From assembly GCA_003284375.1 (NCBI GenBank), contig QBVL01000018.1, forward strand, positions 1 through 33,728: a stretch of DNA of 33,728 nucleotides. Reading direction: 5' to 3'. A program made the translations under genes and the position numbers. This document shows, piece after piece, positions 24,871-33,352 of this stretch (position 1 is the first letter of the stretch; each line of letters starts with the position of its first letter). The DNA is from Prochlorococcus sp. AG-311-J23. GTDB lineage: Bacteria; Cyanobacteriota; Cyanobacteriia; PCC-6307; Cyanobiaceae. Under the pieces are notes generated by a model that had not been told where the DNA came from, searched no databases, and saw only the letters and a list, made by a program, of their open reading frames with translations.

Positions 24871-24963
24871 GCTGCCATTAAAAATCTCGCTCAATGTGTC
24901 CAAGTCGAGACTGGTAGCATCTATGCAATCCGTAGAAGAAAGAAAAAATCAATTCCTAAATAA
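24871..24963 (+). pseudogene. Possible gene remnant
   Basis: Immediately after an in-frame TAG, 30 codons read AAIKNLAQCVQVETGSIYAI and RRRKKSIPK to a TAA, coding-like in composition but without a start codon. An ATG ORF in another frame (24857-24994, 45 aa, MTYFRLPLK...) overlaps it, with AAGGA ahead, but has a less protein-like sequence. One of the two is probably the remnant of a small gene. Confidence 0.3.
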
Positions 24964-25067
24964 TCTTTATTGTTGCAATGCTGTAAATAAGTAAGACTAA
25001 ATATCGAAAACTTTGTTGAAAGAATTGATTTCCAATAGGATATAAAAAACAAGTTATTGATTTCTCT

Positions 25068-25598
25068 ATGCAACTAAAGAGTTTAGAGGGATGTCGATTA
25101 GCAATAGGTAAATATCCATCATTTAGCTATAACGCTTATGGAGGAGGAGGCGAAGCGACAATACTTCCAAATCAGAAAAGTAAACTCCTACATATCAACT
25201 TTTCATCTAAAGCATTTTCAATTCCTCCTCTTACTTCAAAAACAACTAAATTTTTATCTCTCCCATTGCCTCCTGGTTTCAAGATCGAAATGTCTATGGA
25301 CCAACTAAAAGGAACTATTGATAAGAATTCTGGAGAAGTGTTATTGAAATTTGAATCCAATTTTCTTTTTAGCATTGGCTCCATACTTAAGTTTCCTAAA
25401 TTAATAGTTAAGACCTTTCTCACATCAGGCAAAGTAAAAGGTCAATTACATGAAGGAGAAGGTCATGTTCTTCAAGCTAATGGCTCGATAAAGCTGGTAG
25501 GTATTTCCATTATCCCTAAAACTGGCAATAAGATCTTAGATACATTTCTTGGTCTTCCTAACGAAGCATTAGCAGAACTACAATGCGAAATTAAATAA
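25068..25598 (+). CDS. Conserved hypothetical soluble protein, beta-rich
   Basis: 176 residues, ATG start. The sequence is rich in beta-type segments (YNAYGGGGEATILPNQKSKL, KIEMSMDQLKGTIDKNSGEV, FLTSGKVKGQLHEGEGHVLQ), with alternating hydrophobics, and ends LPNEALAELQCEIK. It resembles the uncharacterised cyanobacterial/plastid-type proteins predicted to form a lipid-binding-like beta structure, but I cannot name a family. There is no signal peptide or membrane span. The frame is intact. Confidence 0.65.
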   Translation: MQLKSLEGCRLAIGKYPSFSYNAYGGGGEATILPNQKSKLLHINFSSKAFSIPPLTSKTTKFLSLPLPPGFKIEMSMDQLKGTIDKNSGEVLLKFESNFLFSIGSILKFPKLIVKTFLTSGKVKGQLHEGEGHVLQANGSIKLVGISIIPKTGNKILDTFLGLPNEALAELQCEIK

Positions 25599-26213
25599 TA
25601 AATTTAATACTCATATCTCCTGCTCCTAATCCAACCACAAATAACAAAATCAGCTCATCTTCTAATCTTTATAATCACCCCCCATAGAATAAAACCAACT
25701 TAGATCTTTTAACAGAGATTATATTACCTTTAGATGTTTTAAAACTTTCTCGATTATTTGATCTTGAGGTACAAAAATTTGTTTTATTAGCCTAACAATC
25801 TACACCTAGTCAAATCAATATTTTCTTATAAGAATTATTTAGTTCTTCAGATGAAGAATTAGAAGAGAAAGTAATATTTTTTTAGATTAAATATTCTATA
25901 TATTCACAACTTAGTTATCTTGATTTTCACCGGTTTTATTTGAGTTGTTTCTTTATGAAATATTAATCCATATGGAGATTTAATTATCTTGGTGACATGA
26001 TGGTATTTAAATTGAATCTTACTTTTCTTATATTTTCAATAAATAGCAACCGACATCTACAGAATCTTCTACTTAACGTATTTATCGTCTATTTGAATCC
26101 GCAACCAGAGAAAAATTACTGGGAAAAACCAACAAATGACTTTTGAGCAAGGAATAGATAAAAACAGTTCTGCTCATGAAACGTAAAAAAGAATAAGCAA
26201 CCTACTCAAGTCT
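25599..26213. other. Gene-poor interval with possible coding remnants
   Basis: About 615 bp. A start-less stretch at roughly 25688-25795 on the plus strand reads coding-like (LLTEIILPLDVLKLSRLFDL) to a TAA, and another near 26095-26145 reads PQPEKNYWEKPTNDF to a TGA. These look like fragments of lost genes. No RNA gene or repeat seen. Confidence 0.35.
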
Positions 26214-26381
26214 ATGGCGATTCATTCAGAAACATTTACAAGCTTGACTGAATTTGTTAAAAATCATCTAGTTAGAATAAATAGAATTTCTGTGTCATTA
26301 TCAAAAACGGTATCCCGGATATCTCACAAATTTAAAGATCTTAAGCTACTTAAAGCGAATAGCAAAATATGTATCAGATAA
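26214..26381 (+). CDS. Possible 55-aa basic helical protein
   Basis: An ATG-to-TAA ORF of 55 codons with a coherent amphipathic, basic composition (MAIHSETFTSLTEFVKNHLV, then VSLSKTVSRISHKFKDLKLL). No Shine-Dalgarno and no recognised family. It is located between gene remnants and the membrane protein at 26465. Moderately plausible. Confidence 0.35.
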   Translation: MAIHSETFTSLTEFVKNHLVRINRISVSLSKTVSRISHKFKDLKLLKANSKICIR

Positions 26382-26464
26382 AGCTCAGTTAAAAACAGAT
26401 ATTATTACAGCAAATAAAACAATTACTAAATCCTCTAAGCCAATACACCTACATCTCAATACGA

Positions 26465-26800
26465 ATGACTCCTGATCTGCCGAATATTCCTTCTTCAAAA
26501 AGAAAAAATAAAAAGCTAGATAAAACTAGAATTCATAAATGGACTTTTTTTTCTCTTTGTTTTATAACTACCTTAATAGTCGTCAGTTTGATTAAAGCAT
26601 ATCTTCCATTGCTAGTGTCTGCTCTCTCGATGCTTTTTGTATGGAGTCAAATGACTAAACCAATAGCAGAAATAGAAACTAAAGCTACAGATGATGATAC
26701 TAACCAATTAGATTTGTTCCAGAGGCAATACAAGATTGGCAGAAAATATTCCAAGATCAAGAAAGAGTTACATGACAAGGAAGATCCAAAAGTTGCATAA
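26465..26800 (+). CDS. Small membrane protein, two-span hairpin
   Basis: 111 residues: a basic N-terminus (PSSKRKNKKLDKTRIHKWT), a hydrophobic hairpin of probably two short spans (FFSLCFITTLIVVSLIKAYL and PLLVSALSMLFVWSQ), then an acidic-to-basic cytoplasmic tail (AEIETKATDDDTNQLDLFQR, ending KKELHDKEDPKVA). Not recognised. Intact, with an ATG start. Confidence 0.6.
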   Translation: MTPDLPNIPSSKRKNKKLDKTRIHKWTFFSLCFITTLIVVSLIKAYLPLLVSALSMLFVWSQMTKPIAEIETKATDDDTNQLDLFQRQYKIGRKYSKIKKELHDKEDPKVA

Positions 26801-26869
26801 TACAGATTGCTTTAAAGAAAAAATTGAAACCTAGACATTACATTTACTTTTAAGGATTGGGGATTAGAA

Positions 26870-27052
26870 GTGATTGTGTTATGCATTATCTATTACATCC
26901 GTTATCGATGTTGCTTAGCACATGAAAGGAATTGACAATCTCAACAGAAATGTGAAAATCGATTCATCCAAGCATGTCCTGAAGCCCAATGGTTACCCTT
27001 TTCTGTCTACTCTGCTTGCAAATCATCATCACTGCTACGAATATTTAACTAA
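26870..27052 (+). pseudogene. Short gene interrupted by an in-frame TGA
   Basis: A GTG-initiated 60-codon frame: VIVLCIIYYIRYRCCLAHER-N, TGA, then QSQQKCENRFIQACPEAQWL and PFSVYSACKSSSLLRIFN to a TAA at 27050-27052. The second half looks strongly coding (Cys, Trp and Pro spacing), and the stop TAA abuts the ATG of the next gene. The single TGA at codon 22 suggests recent inactivation or a separate downstream start. Confidence 0.4.
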
Positions 27053-27199
27053 ATGAGCAATCTTGATAAATCACCTATTGAACTCACTGAATCACAACTA
27101 CTTATCATTAAGAATAAAATTAAAAGCTGGAGTACAAAAGATCAAATCATAGACATAATGAGGTACCGATATGGTCGACTAGAAGATAAAGCTGCATAG
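27053..27199 (+). CDS. Small acidic/basic helical protein (48 aa)
   Basis: The ATG directly follows the TAA of the upstream frame. The 48 residues (MSNLDKSPIELTESQLLIIK, then KIKSWSTKDQIIDIMRYRYG, ending RLEDKAA) form a soluble, helical, coding-like sequence. The abutting stop/start supports co-translation with the interrupted upstream frame. No family recognised. Confidence 0.5.
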   Translation: MSNLDKSPIELTESQLLIIKNKIKSWSTKDQIIDIMRYRYGRLEDKAA

Positions 27200-27391
27200 A
27201 AGGCTTCGAAACCAATCGTCAATTAAAGACTCAGTATTGTTTCTATCTAAAAACTCACCTAAGAATGAATAGCTACATAAATTCTCTAATTTCTTACAGC
27301 TAATATTGTATAAGGAAAGCAGCAAATTAAGCTCATCCCTATTGCAATCATTGTCTATCTAAGTGAAGCTAAACTAGCATAATTAATTAAA

Positions 27392-27601
27392 ATGCTTGTA
27401 GAATTTTACATCTTAGTTATTCTATTTTGCGTTTTTCCTGTCTTTCTAGTCTCGCTAGATTACCTAAATAAAAATGCTGAGCTCAATCGAGACAGTTATA
27501 GTGTATTTGACTTTGATAAGTTCGTAAAACGTAAAGAAGAAGGAGATGATGTAGACGTTGATATCGCTAAACTATTAGATATTGAAAAAATTGCAGCATA
27601 A
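27392..27601 (+). CDS. Small single-span membrane protein
   Basis: 69 residues. An N-terminal transmembrane helix (FYILVILFCVFPVFLVSLDYL) is followed by a soluble acidic tail (SVFDFDKFVKRKEEGDDVDV, ending AKLLDIEKIAA). Not recognised. The ATG start, clean frame and typical layout for this genome favour a real gene. Confidence 0.6.
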   Translation: MLVEFYILVILFCVFPVFLVSLDYLNKNAELNRDSYSVFDFDKFVKRKEEGDDVDVDIAKLLDIEKIAA

Positions 27602-27622
27602 ATTTCTCCACTAAATTTATGC

Positions 27623-27799
27623 TTATTCTTTGATAGTCACTACTTTCAAAACATCCTCAACCCTTACGCCCTCATTTAACCACTCTCTAAATTCTTCACT
27701 AATGGCTAATTGATCGCATTCGTTAAGTCTTTCAGCTCGGATCATAAGACCTGTCATAGAATCAGCTATTAATTCTTCAATATCAGGGCTAATACACAC
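27623..27799 (-). CDS. Small acidic helical protein
   Basis: 58 codons from a GTG at 27799, or 44 from an in-frame ATG at 27754. The sequence is helical and acidic (ISPDIEELIADSMTGLMIRA, then EEFREWLNEGVRVEDVLKVV). It is convergent with the 27392 gene, 21 bp apart. No family recognised. Coding character is good; the start is uncertain. Confidence 0.5.
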   Translation of the reverse strand: MCISPDIEELIADSMTGLMIRAERLNECDQLAISEEFREWLNEGVRVEDVLKVVTIKE

Positions 27800-28227
27800 T
27801 TGAGTTTACAGATAATTTTGAAAACTTTAACCTGAGTTTTGAGGATCAATGCACCCACAAGTTGATATGAACACCCTTAAGAATTATTTAGCTTGCAATT
27901 TATTCATTTCAATTCGATATGCTCTGGGTTATTAACCTTATAAAAAGTGAATTAAAAGAGATATTCCTAATTAAAAACTTGAGCTTTTAAGTTGCAGAAA
28001 ACTCATAGAAAATATGATCCCCCAAAAAAGAAAACCAACTAACCAGAAGTACTAAAAATAGGCTTAATCTGAGTAAAATTTATCAAAATATACTGATTTT
28101 ATTTTTCGACAGGTTATTCATTGTCTTTATAAAAACTTTAATTGAGGGCATTAAAACACTCATTATCTGGAGAATGGTCCACAACTCCCAATCCTTACAA
28201 TTCCATATTGATACGACTTACAAATGA
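27800..28227. other. Gene-poor interval
   Basis: About 430 bp, AT-rich, with no coding-like ORF on either strand that I can support and no clear hairpin. Nothing identifiable. Confidence 0.45.
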
Positions 28228-28392
28228 TTAGTCATTTACAACTTTCTTTAACCAATAAGGAATAAAATTTTTTTCACTCTTGGCTGAATCATATAGATAA
28301 TCAGACGAACCTTCTAATAAAGCTGCAATGGTTATACGTACACTAGGAAAAGTAAGACCACAAAAAATAACTATCAACAAAATAATCTTCAC
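28228..28392 (-). CDS. Small exported/membrane-anchored protein (54 aa)
   Basis: GTG start at 28392 with AGGGGTG about seven bases upstream as a fair Shine-Dalgarno. The N-terminus is a hydrophobic signal (KIILLIVIFCGLTFPSVR), followed by TIAALLEGSSDYLYDSAKSE and YWLKKVVND at the C-terminus. Likely a small exported or membrane-tethered protein. Not recognised. Confidence 0.5.
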   Translation of the reverse strand: MKIILLIVIFCGLTFPSVRITIAALLEGSSDYLYDSAKSEKNFIPYWLKKVVND

Positions 28393-28599
28393 TCAAACAC
28401 CCCTATCAATGAAATAATTCATCATCAAAATCTCCCTTGACTGGTCGAGTTACACAAGGACTATATATAAATCCAGGCATAAATAAAGGCAAAAGGCTTG
28501 CTATCAAAATTTACTCTACATAAACGACAATGGCACGTTTAAGATAAAGTCGTCTACACCTCGATACCATAGTCTGTCGTATATAAATAGGCATATATT

Positions 28600-28806
28600 T
28601 TATTCTTGCTTAGGGGATAATTTATCGATTTTAGCTTGTTGAATTTTTAGTAGTTCTTTTTCTTTTTTAGCAGCTCCATAAGTTCGTCTAACGCTATAGG
28701 TTATAAAAATTGCATTAATAGCTCCAACTAAAATAATTCCAACAATAATTTTATTAATCCCCTCAGATGAGCTTAAATATTCCAAAAGGGCCTCTTGCCT
28801 AAACAT
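28600..28806 (-). CDS. Small membrane protein with charged C-terminal helix
   Basis: 68 residues: an amphipathic N-terminus (MFRQEALLEYLSSSEG), one transmembrane helix (IIVGIILVGAINAIFITYSV), and a basic coiled-coil-like tail (KKEKELLKIQQAKIDKLSPK). No named family. Intact and coding-like. It is part of a run of small minus-strand genes. Confidence 0.6.
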   Translation of the reverse strand: MFRQEALLEYLSSSEGINKIIVGIILVGAINAIFITYSVRRTYGAAKKEKELLKIQQAKIDKLSPKQE

Positions 28807-28944
28807 CTAGTTTCTCACTAAGTCTTTCAAATATCATAGGAATGACGGCTCCTTTGCGAAAGACAAGAAAAAGAGATCTAAAATCACGAAAATTCAGCTT
28901 ATTTAGATGCCAAGCAATGAGCAGTTATTGACTCTATGTAAGTT

Positions 28945-29118
28945 TTATTCTTTTACTTCAATAATTTCATAATAGGGACGGTCCCCATAATCAGCATCAG
29001 AACAACAAACATCAGAGTATATATCTTCTAATAAATCATATGCATCGTCATAGCAGTTAAATTCTTGCAAAGTAACATCATCGGATTCTTTATCCTGCCT
29101 GATAATTTTATAAATCAT
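28945..29118 (-). CDS. Small acidic soluble protein, Cys-Cys motif
   Basis: 57 residues, ATG start: MIYKIIRQDKESDDVTLQEF, then NCYDDAYDLLEDIYSDVCCS and DADYGDRPYYEIIEVKE. The strand-helix-strand pattern, the C-C-S-D-A-D-Y motif and the YYEIIE end look like a conserved picocyanobacterial small protein; three Cys (NCY and CC) could bind metal. Function unknown. Confidence 0.65.
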   Translation of the reverse strand: MIYKIIRQDKESDDVTLQEFNCYDDAYDLLEDIYSDVCCSDADYGDRPYYEIIEVKE

Positions 29119-29129
29119 AAAACAGTTGA

Positions 29130-29225
29130 TTAGCTCGATAAAAGTGTTCCAAACAATCCTGCAAAAGCAGAAAGGACAAAAATTGCAACGATACTAATTG
29201 CTAAAAGTTTAGAAATGCTTTTCAT
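29130..29225 (-). CDS. Tiny single-span membrane protein (31 aa)
   Basis: 31 codons, almost entirely one hydrophobic helix (MKSISKLLAISIVAIFVLSA, then FAGLFGTLLSS) with a basic N-terminus, like a signal anchor. It ends 12 bp before the start of the 28945 gene on the same strand, so the two may be co-transcribed. No family recognised. Confidence 0.45.
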   Translation of the reverse strand: MKSISKLLAISIVAIFVLSAFAGLFGTLLSS

Positions 29226-29263
29226 ATGTTCATCTTCGCAATTCAATAGGGCGTCCATCAAAA

Positions 29264-29467
29264 ATGACACAAATTGATGAAAATTATAAAGAGTTCAAGA
29301 ACATGAGCAACTTCCAATTCACTGATGAACAGTTTGTAGAAATCAGAAAAATCTAGAGAGATATCAACTCTCAATGCAAATTACTGCAAGAGCAAACTGG
29401 CTGTCCTGATAGCGAGATAGTCAAAATGATTGACTCTGCAAAGAGTTATTGGGAAAACAAGAGTTAA
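29264..29467 (+). pseudogene. Small helical protein gene with in-frame amber stop
   Basis: From ATG 29264 (or ATG 29303) the frame reads MSNFQFTDEQFVEIRKI, TAG at 29354-29356, and continues in the same frame as RDINSQCKLLQEQTGCPDSE then IVKMIDSAKSYWENKS to a TAA at 29467. Both sides are coding-like and fit a single small protein of about 54-68 residues. One base separates it from an intact gene. Confidence 0.5.
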
Positions 29468-29506
29468 AAAAACTATCTAAGCACTTAGTTTTTTCCAAAT
29501 CACCAC

Positions 29507-29758
29507 TTATTCTTTAATCAAGTCAATAGCCTCATTTCTACCAAGTGTCTTTTGTGCGTCGTTCATCAGCTGTATATACCTGAGCCTTAGTTCGTGTTTA
29601 TTCATGAGTTGCATTTGTATTTCATGCAGGGACTTGTCACTCAGTGCAAAATTATGTTTATTAGATACGTGCAAAAAGTTCAAAGAGGCATTGTGGTAGC
29701 TCATTGAACTGAGTCTGGTTAAATTATTAGCGAGAGAGGGAATTGCTATGTAGAACAA
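29507..29758 (-). CDS. Hypothetical small protein
   Basis: 83 residues from the first ATG. The second half (HEIQMQLMNKHELRLRYIQL, then MNDAQKTLGRNEAIDLIKE) is helical and convincingly coding; the first half is less so, and the true start may be an internal ATG giving MNKHELRLRYIQL. No family recognised. Confidence 0.45.
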   Translation of the reverse strand: MFYIAIPSLANNLTRLSSMSYHNASLNFLHVSNKHNFALSDKSLHEIQMQLMNKHELRLRYIQLMNDAQKTLGRNEAIDLIKE

Positions 29759-29882
29759 TTTTCATAGTTTTAGTTCAGTGTAAAAAGGCGCTTTACAAAA
29801 CCTTTTCAAGCACTTGTAGATGATTGATTAACTTACACAGCTTGATTAACATTTTGTCTAGATTGTTTAGCTATTGAGTTGG

Positions 29883-30083
29883 TTAACCAGTACGGTTTTC
29901 CTTCTTAAAGGTTGGAACTTTAAGTGTTGAAGCTTTAAGTCCTTCAGGGTAGACATTAAATGATGTTGTCCACTCACAAAATTCTTGACTAACTGCATAA
30001 CTGTCTTCATACCTCTGTAAGCTATCGAGATAAGTTATCCTTGTATTAGCCCAAATAATTGTGAGTCGTTGATTATTATCCAT
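29883..30083 (-). CDS. Hypothetical small soluble protein
   Basis: 66 residues: MDNNQRLTIIWANTRITYLD, then SLQRYEDSYAVSQEFCEWTT and a C-terminal extension ending FKKENRTG. Mixed alpha/beta-like composition with aromatic residues; not recognised. It is divergent from the photolyase gene with about 170 bp between them, which contains that gene's promoter region. Confidence 0.5.
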   Translation of the reverse strand: MDNNQRLTIIWANTRITYLDSLQRYEDSYAVSQEFCEWTTSFNVYPEGLKASTLKVPTFKKENRTG

Positions 30084-30251
30084 AAAACTACCTTATTCAA
30101 GTCCAGAAAGCAGCGTGGTTATTACTTGTTAAATCAATATGAAAAGAATACTCAAACGAAAAACTTTTTTCTTAATTACTCACAACTAAATAAACTTTAA
30201 GATAAGGTAAATAAAAGTTTTTTAACTTACGGCCTTGTTTAAATCTAGAGA

Positions 30252-31751
30252 GTGGAAACAATAAATTTATATTGGTTCAAAAAAGACTTAAGAACATATG
30301 ATAATCAAGCTCTTAATGAAGCTCTTAAACTTGGTAATGTAATACCAATCTTTGTTGTTGAAACTGATCTCTGGAAACTTCCTGATCATTCATCAAGGCA
30401 ATGGGAATTTGTACGAGAATCTTTAATTGATTTAAATAAATCACTAAATGATATTGGTTTAAAATTAATCATAAGAGTTGGGAATATCGAAGATGTGATA
30501 AAAGAATTTATGGAAAGGTTTCACATTAAAGGTCTTTATAGCCACGAAGAAACCGGAAACGAATGGACATTTAAACGTGATGCAAGTCTAAGGAACTTTA
30601 CAAAAAACAAATGTATAAATTGGAATGAATACAGACAATTTGGCGTTTTTAGAGGTCTCAAAACTCGTAAAAAATGGTCTCAAAAATGGGAACAACATAT
30701 GTCACAGGAACTCATCAATAATCCCAAGAAAGTAAATCATTTTATTAACATTGCAAGTCATCGTTTACCCTCATCTAAGAGTCTAAATTTAAATGTAGAT
30801 AAATGTATTCATCGAATTCAGGGGGGAAGAAGTCAAGGGCTTAATAGACTGAATGAATTCCTGAAATACAAATTAGATAATTATCAATATTCTCTATCAA
30901 GTCCATTAAAAGCATTTGATGGGTGTTCTCGCTTATCACCTTACTTAACTTGGGGTTGTCTATCAATTAGAGAGGTAGTCCAAGCTATTAGAAAAACCAA
31001 GAAAAGTGGATCCAAAGCAATTGATTCAAGATTGCATTGGCATTGTCATTTTATTCAAAAGCTTGAATCAGAACCTGAATTAGAAAATCGTGAGTACCAC
31101 CCACAAATGAGTGGCATCAGAAATTCAAATACAATTTTTTTAGAAGCATGGAGTCAAGGTTTGACTGGAATACCTTTTATTGATGCATGTATGAGATCCC
31201 TAAATAATCATGGGTGGATTAATTTTCGAATGAGAGCAATGCTTATGTCGTTTGCTAGCTATCAATTATGGCTGCCATGGCAAGAGAGTGGTTTATGCCT
31301 GGCACGCAAATTTATTGACTACGAGCCAGGAATTCATTGGACACAATGCCAAATGCAATCGGGTACAACCGCAATTAACACTATTAGAATTTATAACCCA
31401 ATTAAACAAGGATATGATCATGACCCGCAGGGAGTATTTATTCGAGCTTGGGTAAAGGAATTACATGGTCTTCCAATCAAATTCATCCATGAACCATGGG
31501 AAATTGATCTATTTCGTCAAAATGATTCATCACTCGTTCTTGGAAAAAATTATCCATTACCTATAGTAGATCCTTTTGTTAGTGCAAAGACAGCACGGGC
31601 AAAGTTAAAAGAGATTAGAAATAAGCCTGGCTTCATTGACATCGCTAATAGTATCCTTGAGAAACATGGCTCAAGAAAAAGAAGAGCGTCAAAGTTGAAA
31701 AAGAACAAAAACAATCCCAAGTTACATGATCAGTTAACCCTCAATTTTTAA
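30252..31751 (+). CDS. DNA photolyase/cryptochrome family flavoprotein
   Basis: 499 residues. The N-terminal alpha/beta antenna-binding domain begins at YWFKKDLRTYDNQAL (residues 7-21), followed by the helical FAD-binding domain. The latter shows RLSPYLTWGCLSIREV, HWHCHFIQKLE, TGIPFIDACMRSLNNHGWIN, FRMRAMLMSFASYQLWLPW, and the DYEPGIHWTQCQMQSGT / YNPIKQGYDHDPQGVFIRAW block. These are standard FAD-pocket and Trp-chain regions. It either repairs UV pyrimidine dimers with blue light or serves as a blue-light sensor; sequence alone does not decide between CPD photolyase and cryptochrome-like members. The start is a GTG at 30252. A basic C-terminal tail (SRKRRASKLKKNKNN) may help bind DNA. It is the only large intact gene of the right third. 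Confidence 0.9.
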   Translation: METINLYWFKKDLRTYDNQALNEALKLGNVIPIFVVETDLWKLPDHSSRQWEFVRESLIDLNKSLNDIGLKLIIRVGNIEDVIKEFMERFHIKGLYSHEETGNEWTFKRDASLRNFTKNKCINWNEYRQFGVFRGLKTRKKWSQKWEQHMSQELINNPKKVNHFINIASHRLPSSKSLNLNVDKCIHRIQGGRSQGLNRLNEFLKYKLDNYQYSLSSPLKAFDGCSRLSPYLTWGCLSIREVVQAIRKTKKSGSKAIDSRLHWHCHFIQKLESEPELENREYHPQMSGIRNSNTIFLEAWSQGLTGIPFIDACMRSLNNHGWINFRMRAMLMSFASYQLWLPWQESGLCLARKFIDYEPGIHWTQCQMQSGTTAINTIRIYNPIKQGYDHDPQGVFIRAWVKELHGLPIKFIHEPWEIDLFRQNDSSLVLGKNYPLPIVDPFVSAKTARAKLKEIRNKPGFIDIANSILEKHGSRKRRASKLKKNKNNPKLHDQLTLNF

Positions 31752-31979
31752 AATTGCAGGGCTCATGAGTCCACAGAGATTTTTATTAAAGGTAGGAACA
31801 TCAAGCAAGCAGCAGAGAATCTACAGTAGACATACGCCTTATCCTTCAAGGTCTACATAAAGAACAGTCGCTAAATTGTTCAAAAGTCCTAAGAGCATTC
31901 AAAACATCTACTTGAACAAGACTTTGCGGGTATCTATGAAAGATTTTTCAAGTCAATGAGAGTAGGGGGTGAATAAAAT

Positions 31980-32159
31980 ATGAAACCCCTTACCACTGCG
32001 ATTGCTTTAGGAATTGGTGCTGCGACTGCTGTTGGTTTATCGCTGCTGAAAGTTACTAAGGATTTTGTTCTTGGATCCACTGCTGTTGTTATGAGTGCAG
32101 GATTAATGATTGCTTTAAAAGAAAAGAACAATCTCAATATAAAAGCAAGAGATTATTAG
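31980..32159 (+). CDS. Small membrane protein (59 aa) with strong RBS
   Basis: The ATG at 31980 is preceded by AGGGGGTGA at good spacing. The protein has two short hydrophobic, Ala/Gly-rich segments (TTAIALGIGAATAVGLSLL and FVLGSTAVVMSAGLMIALK) with a basic link and tail (KEKNNLNIKARDY), so a membrane hairpin is likely. No family recognised. The TPR remnant follows directly, in another frame. Confidence 0.6.
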   Translation: MKPLTTAIALGIGAATAVGLSLLKVTKDFVLGSTAVVMSAGLMIALKEKNNLNIKARDY

Positions 32160-32443
32160 TTTTTTTCAATAGAGCACAAGATAAGTTTGAGCTTTCAAAT
32201 TATGAAGAGGCAATACTCGACTACAACAAAGCATTAGAACTTTCACCAATTGAGATTAGTCTTGTTTACTCAATGCGTGGAAATGCCAAACGTAATTTAA
32301 ATGATTTTGATGGTGCCATTAACGACTATTCACAAGTTCTAAACATTAACCCAAAAGAATCAGATGCATTTTTTAATCGTGCCCATGTAAAAAAAGAAAT
32401 TGAAGATATGTAAGGTGCATTCGAAGACTGGAAAAACAACTGA
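32160..32443 (+). pseudogene. TPR-repeat protein remnant
   Basis: No start codon serves this frame, which reads FFNRAQDKFELSNYEEAILD, YNKALELSP, then MRGNAKRNLNDFDGAINDYS, QVLNINPKESDAFFNRA: two full and one partial tetratricopeptide repeat with the typical A-x-x-x-Y/F-x-x-A-I-x-D-Y and x-L-x-P pattern. A TAA at 32411-32413 interrupts it ahead of GAFEDWKNN, ending at TGA 32441-32443. It is the truncated relic of a TPR gene. Confidence 0.7.
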
Positions 32444-32585
32444 TCTTGGGGGATAATGATGCTTCAAAATTCTTGTGGGAGCATTGTGAATGACTCTCTT
32501 TCTTACAGTTTAATCCCAAAAGTTATCTTTGAGTCTCTCTATATCTCTTCATCGCCAAACTCCTGGCATCTCGTTGAGAAAATGA

Positions 32586-33115
32586 TTAATCTGCTAACCT
32601 TCGAGTCAGCATTTTATGCTCAACAATAATTCTTCGGATGGTTGATAAAGCAAGTCCGGCTTGTTTCCTAATTGAACGAAAAGAACACCCTTCTATTCTT
32701 AAACGCAAAACCAAACTTTCTTTATCATCATTTGTCTTTGGTCTGCCTCCAATATTTCCTCCTGTTTCTCTTCTGTAGTAAATGCTCTCTTGAGTTCTCT
32801 CAATCAGCATCTAACTCTCTACTTCTCCTATTTCAGATAAAAGACCAATAACAACGATTGGAGCAAACTTTCCAATTGCTCTGGTATTAATCATTCCATA
32901 AGTTGTCCTTGCATGAATGCCTTTCTCTTGAAGGTCGTGAAGAGTATTGATATTCTCCCTCTGATTTCTAAAATCTCTACCCAATTAAGTGAATACTATT
33001 TCATCCTCTTCCTCAAGGGTTCTTAATGCTGCATCGAATTGTGGACTTGCTTTATGCGTACGTGTATTCAGGTCTGTCTACGAACAATAATTTTTCTCTG
33101 GTGAACTTCTTTTTC
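32586..33115 (-). pseudogene. Serine recombinase (resolvase/invertase) remnant
   Basis: Read on the minus strand: KLLFVDRPEY, a frameshift, then RTHKASPQFDAALRTLEEED, EIVFT, TAA, LGRDFRNQRENINTLHDLQE, KGIHARTTYGMINTRAIGKF, APIVVIGLLSEIGEVES, TAG, MLIERTQESIYYRRETGGNI, GGRPKTNDDKESLVLRLRI and a C-terminal helix-turn-helix SFRSIRKQAGLALSTIRRII. This order matches resolvase/invertase-family site-specific recombinases (catalytic domain, long E-helix, DNA-binding HTH). The N-terminal part with the catalytic Ser is absent, and two stops plus a frameshift kill it. The last 74 codons remain open. It marks a former mobile element or phage-derived segment. Confidence 0.8.
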
Positions 33116-33352
33116 ATTTATCTGTTCTAGCAACTATGGTGTTTATTATTGCATTGGTTATGTAATTATTGAATCAACCAAACAGTCTTATTGAAACGCT
33201 AAAACACCTTATAAACTTGATTTTTATGATTATGAAGTGAACAGTCTTTGAGTCCAACTACCACCGACTTTTTGGAACACTAATTTTTCCCAATATTTAA
33301 GAGATTATTTTTATAATTGCCATCTTGGTCCTGGATATATAAGAATAGGTAT

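Noticed and set aside
31765-31860. 31-codon plus-strand ORF (MSPQRFLLKVGTSS...)
   Set aside because: Short, no ribosome site, no family pattern; left out as chance.
31934-32137. 67-aa minus-strand ORF
   Set aside because: Shadow of the plus-strand 59-aa membrane protein gene, which has a strong ribosome site.
32456-32629. 57-codon plus-strand ORF beginning at tandem ATGs after GGGGGATA
   Set aside because: Its end is antisense to the recombinase HTH region and its composition (Ser-rich, no pattern) looks non-coding.
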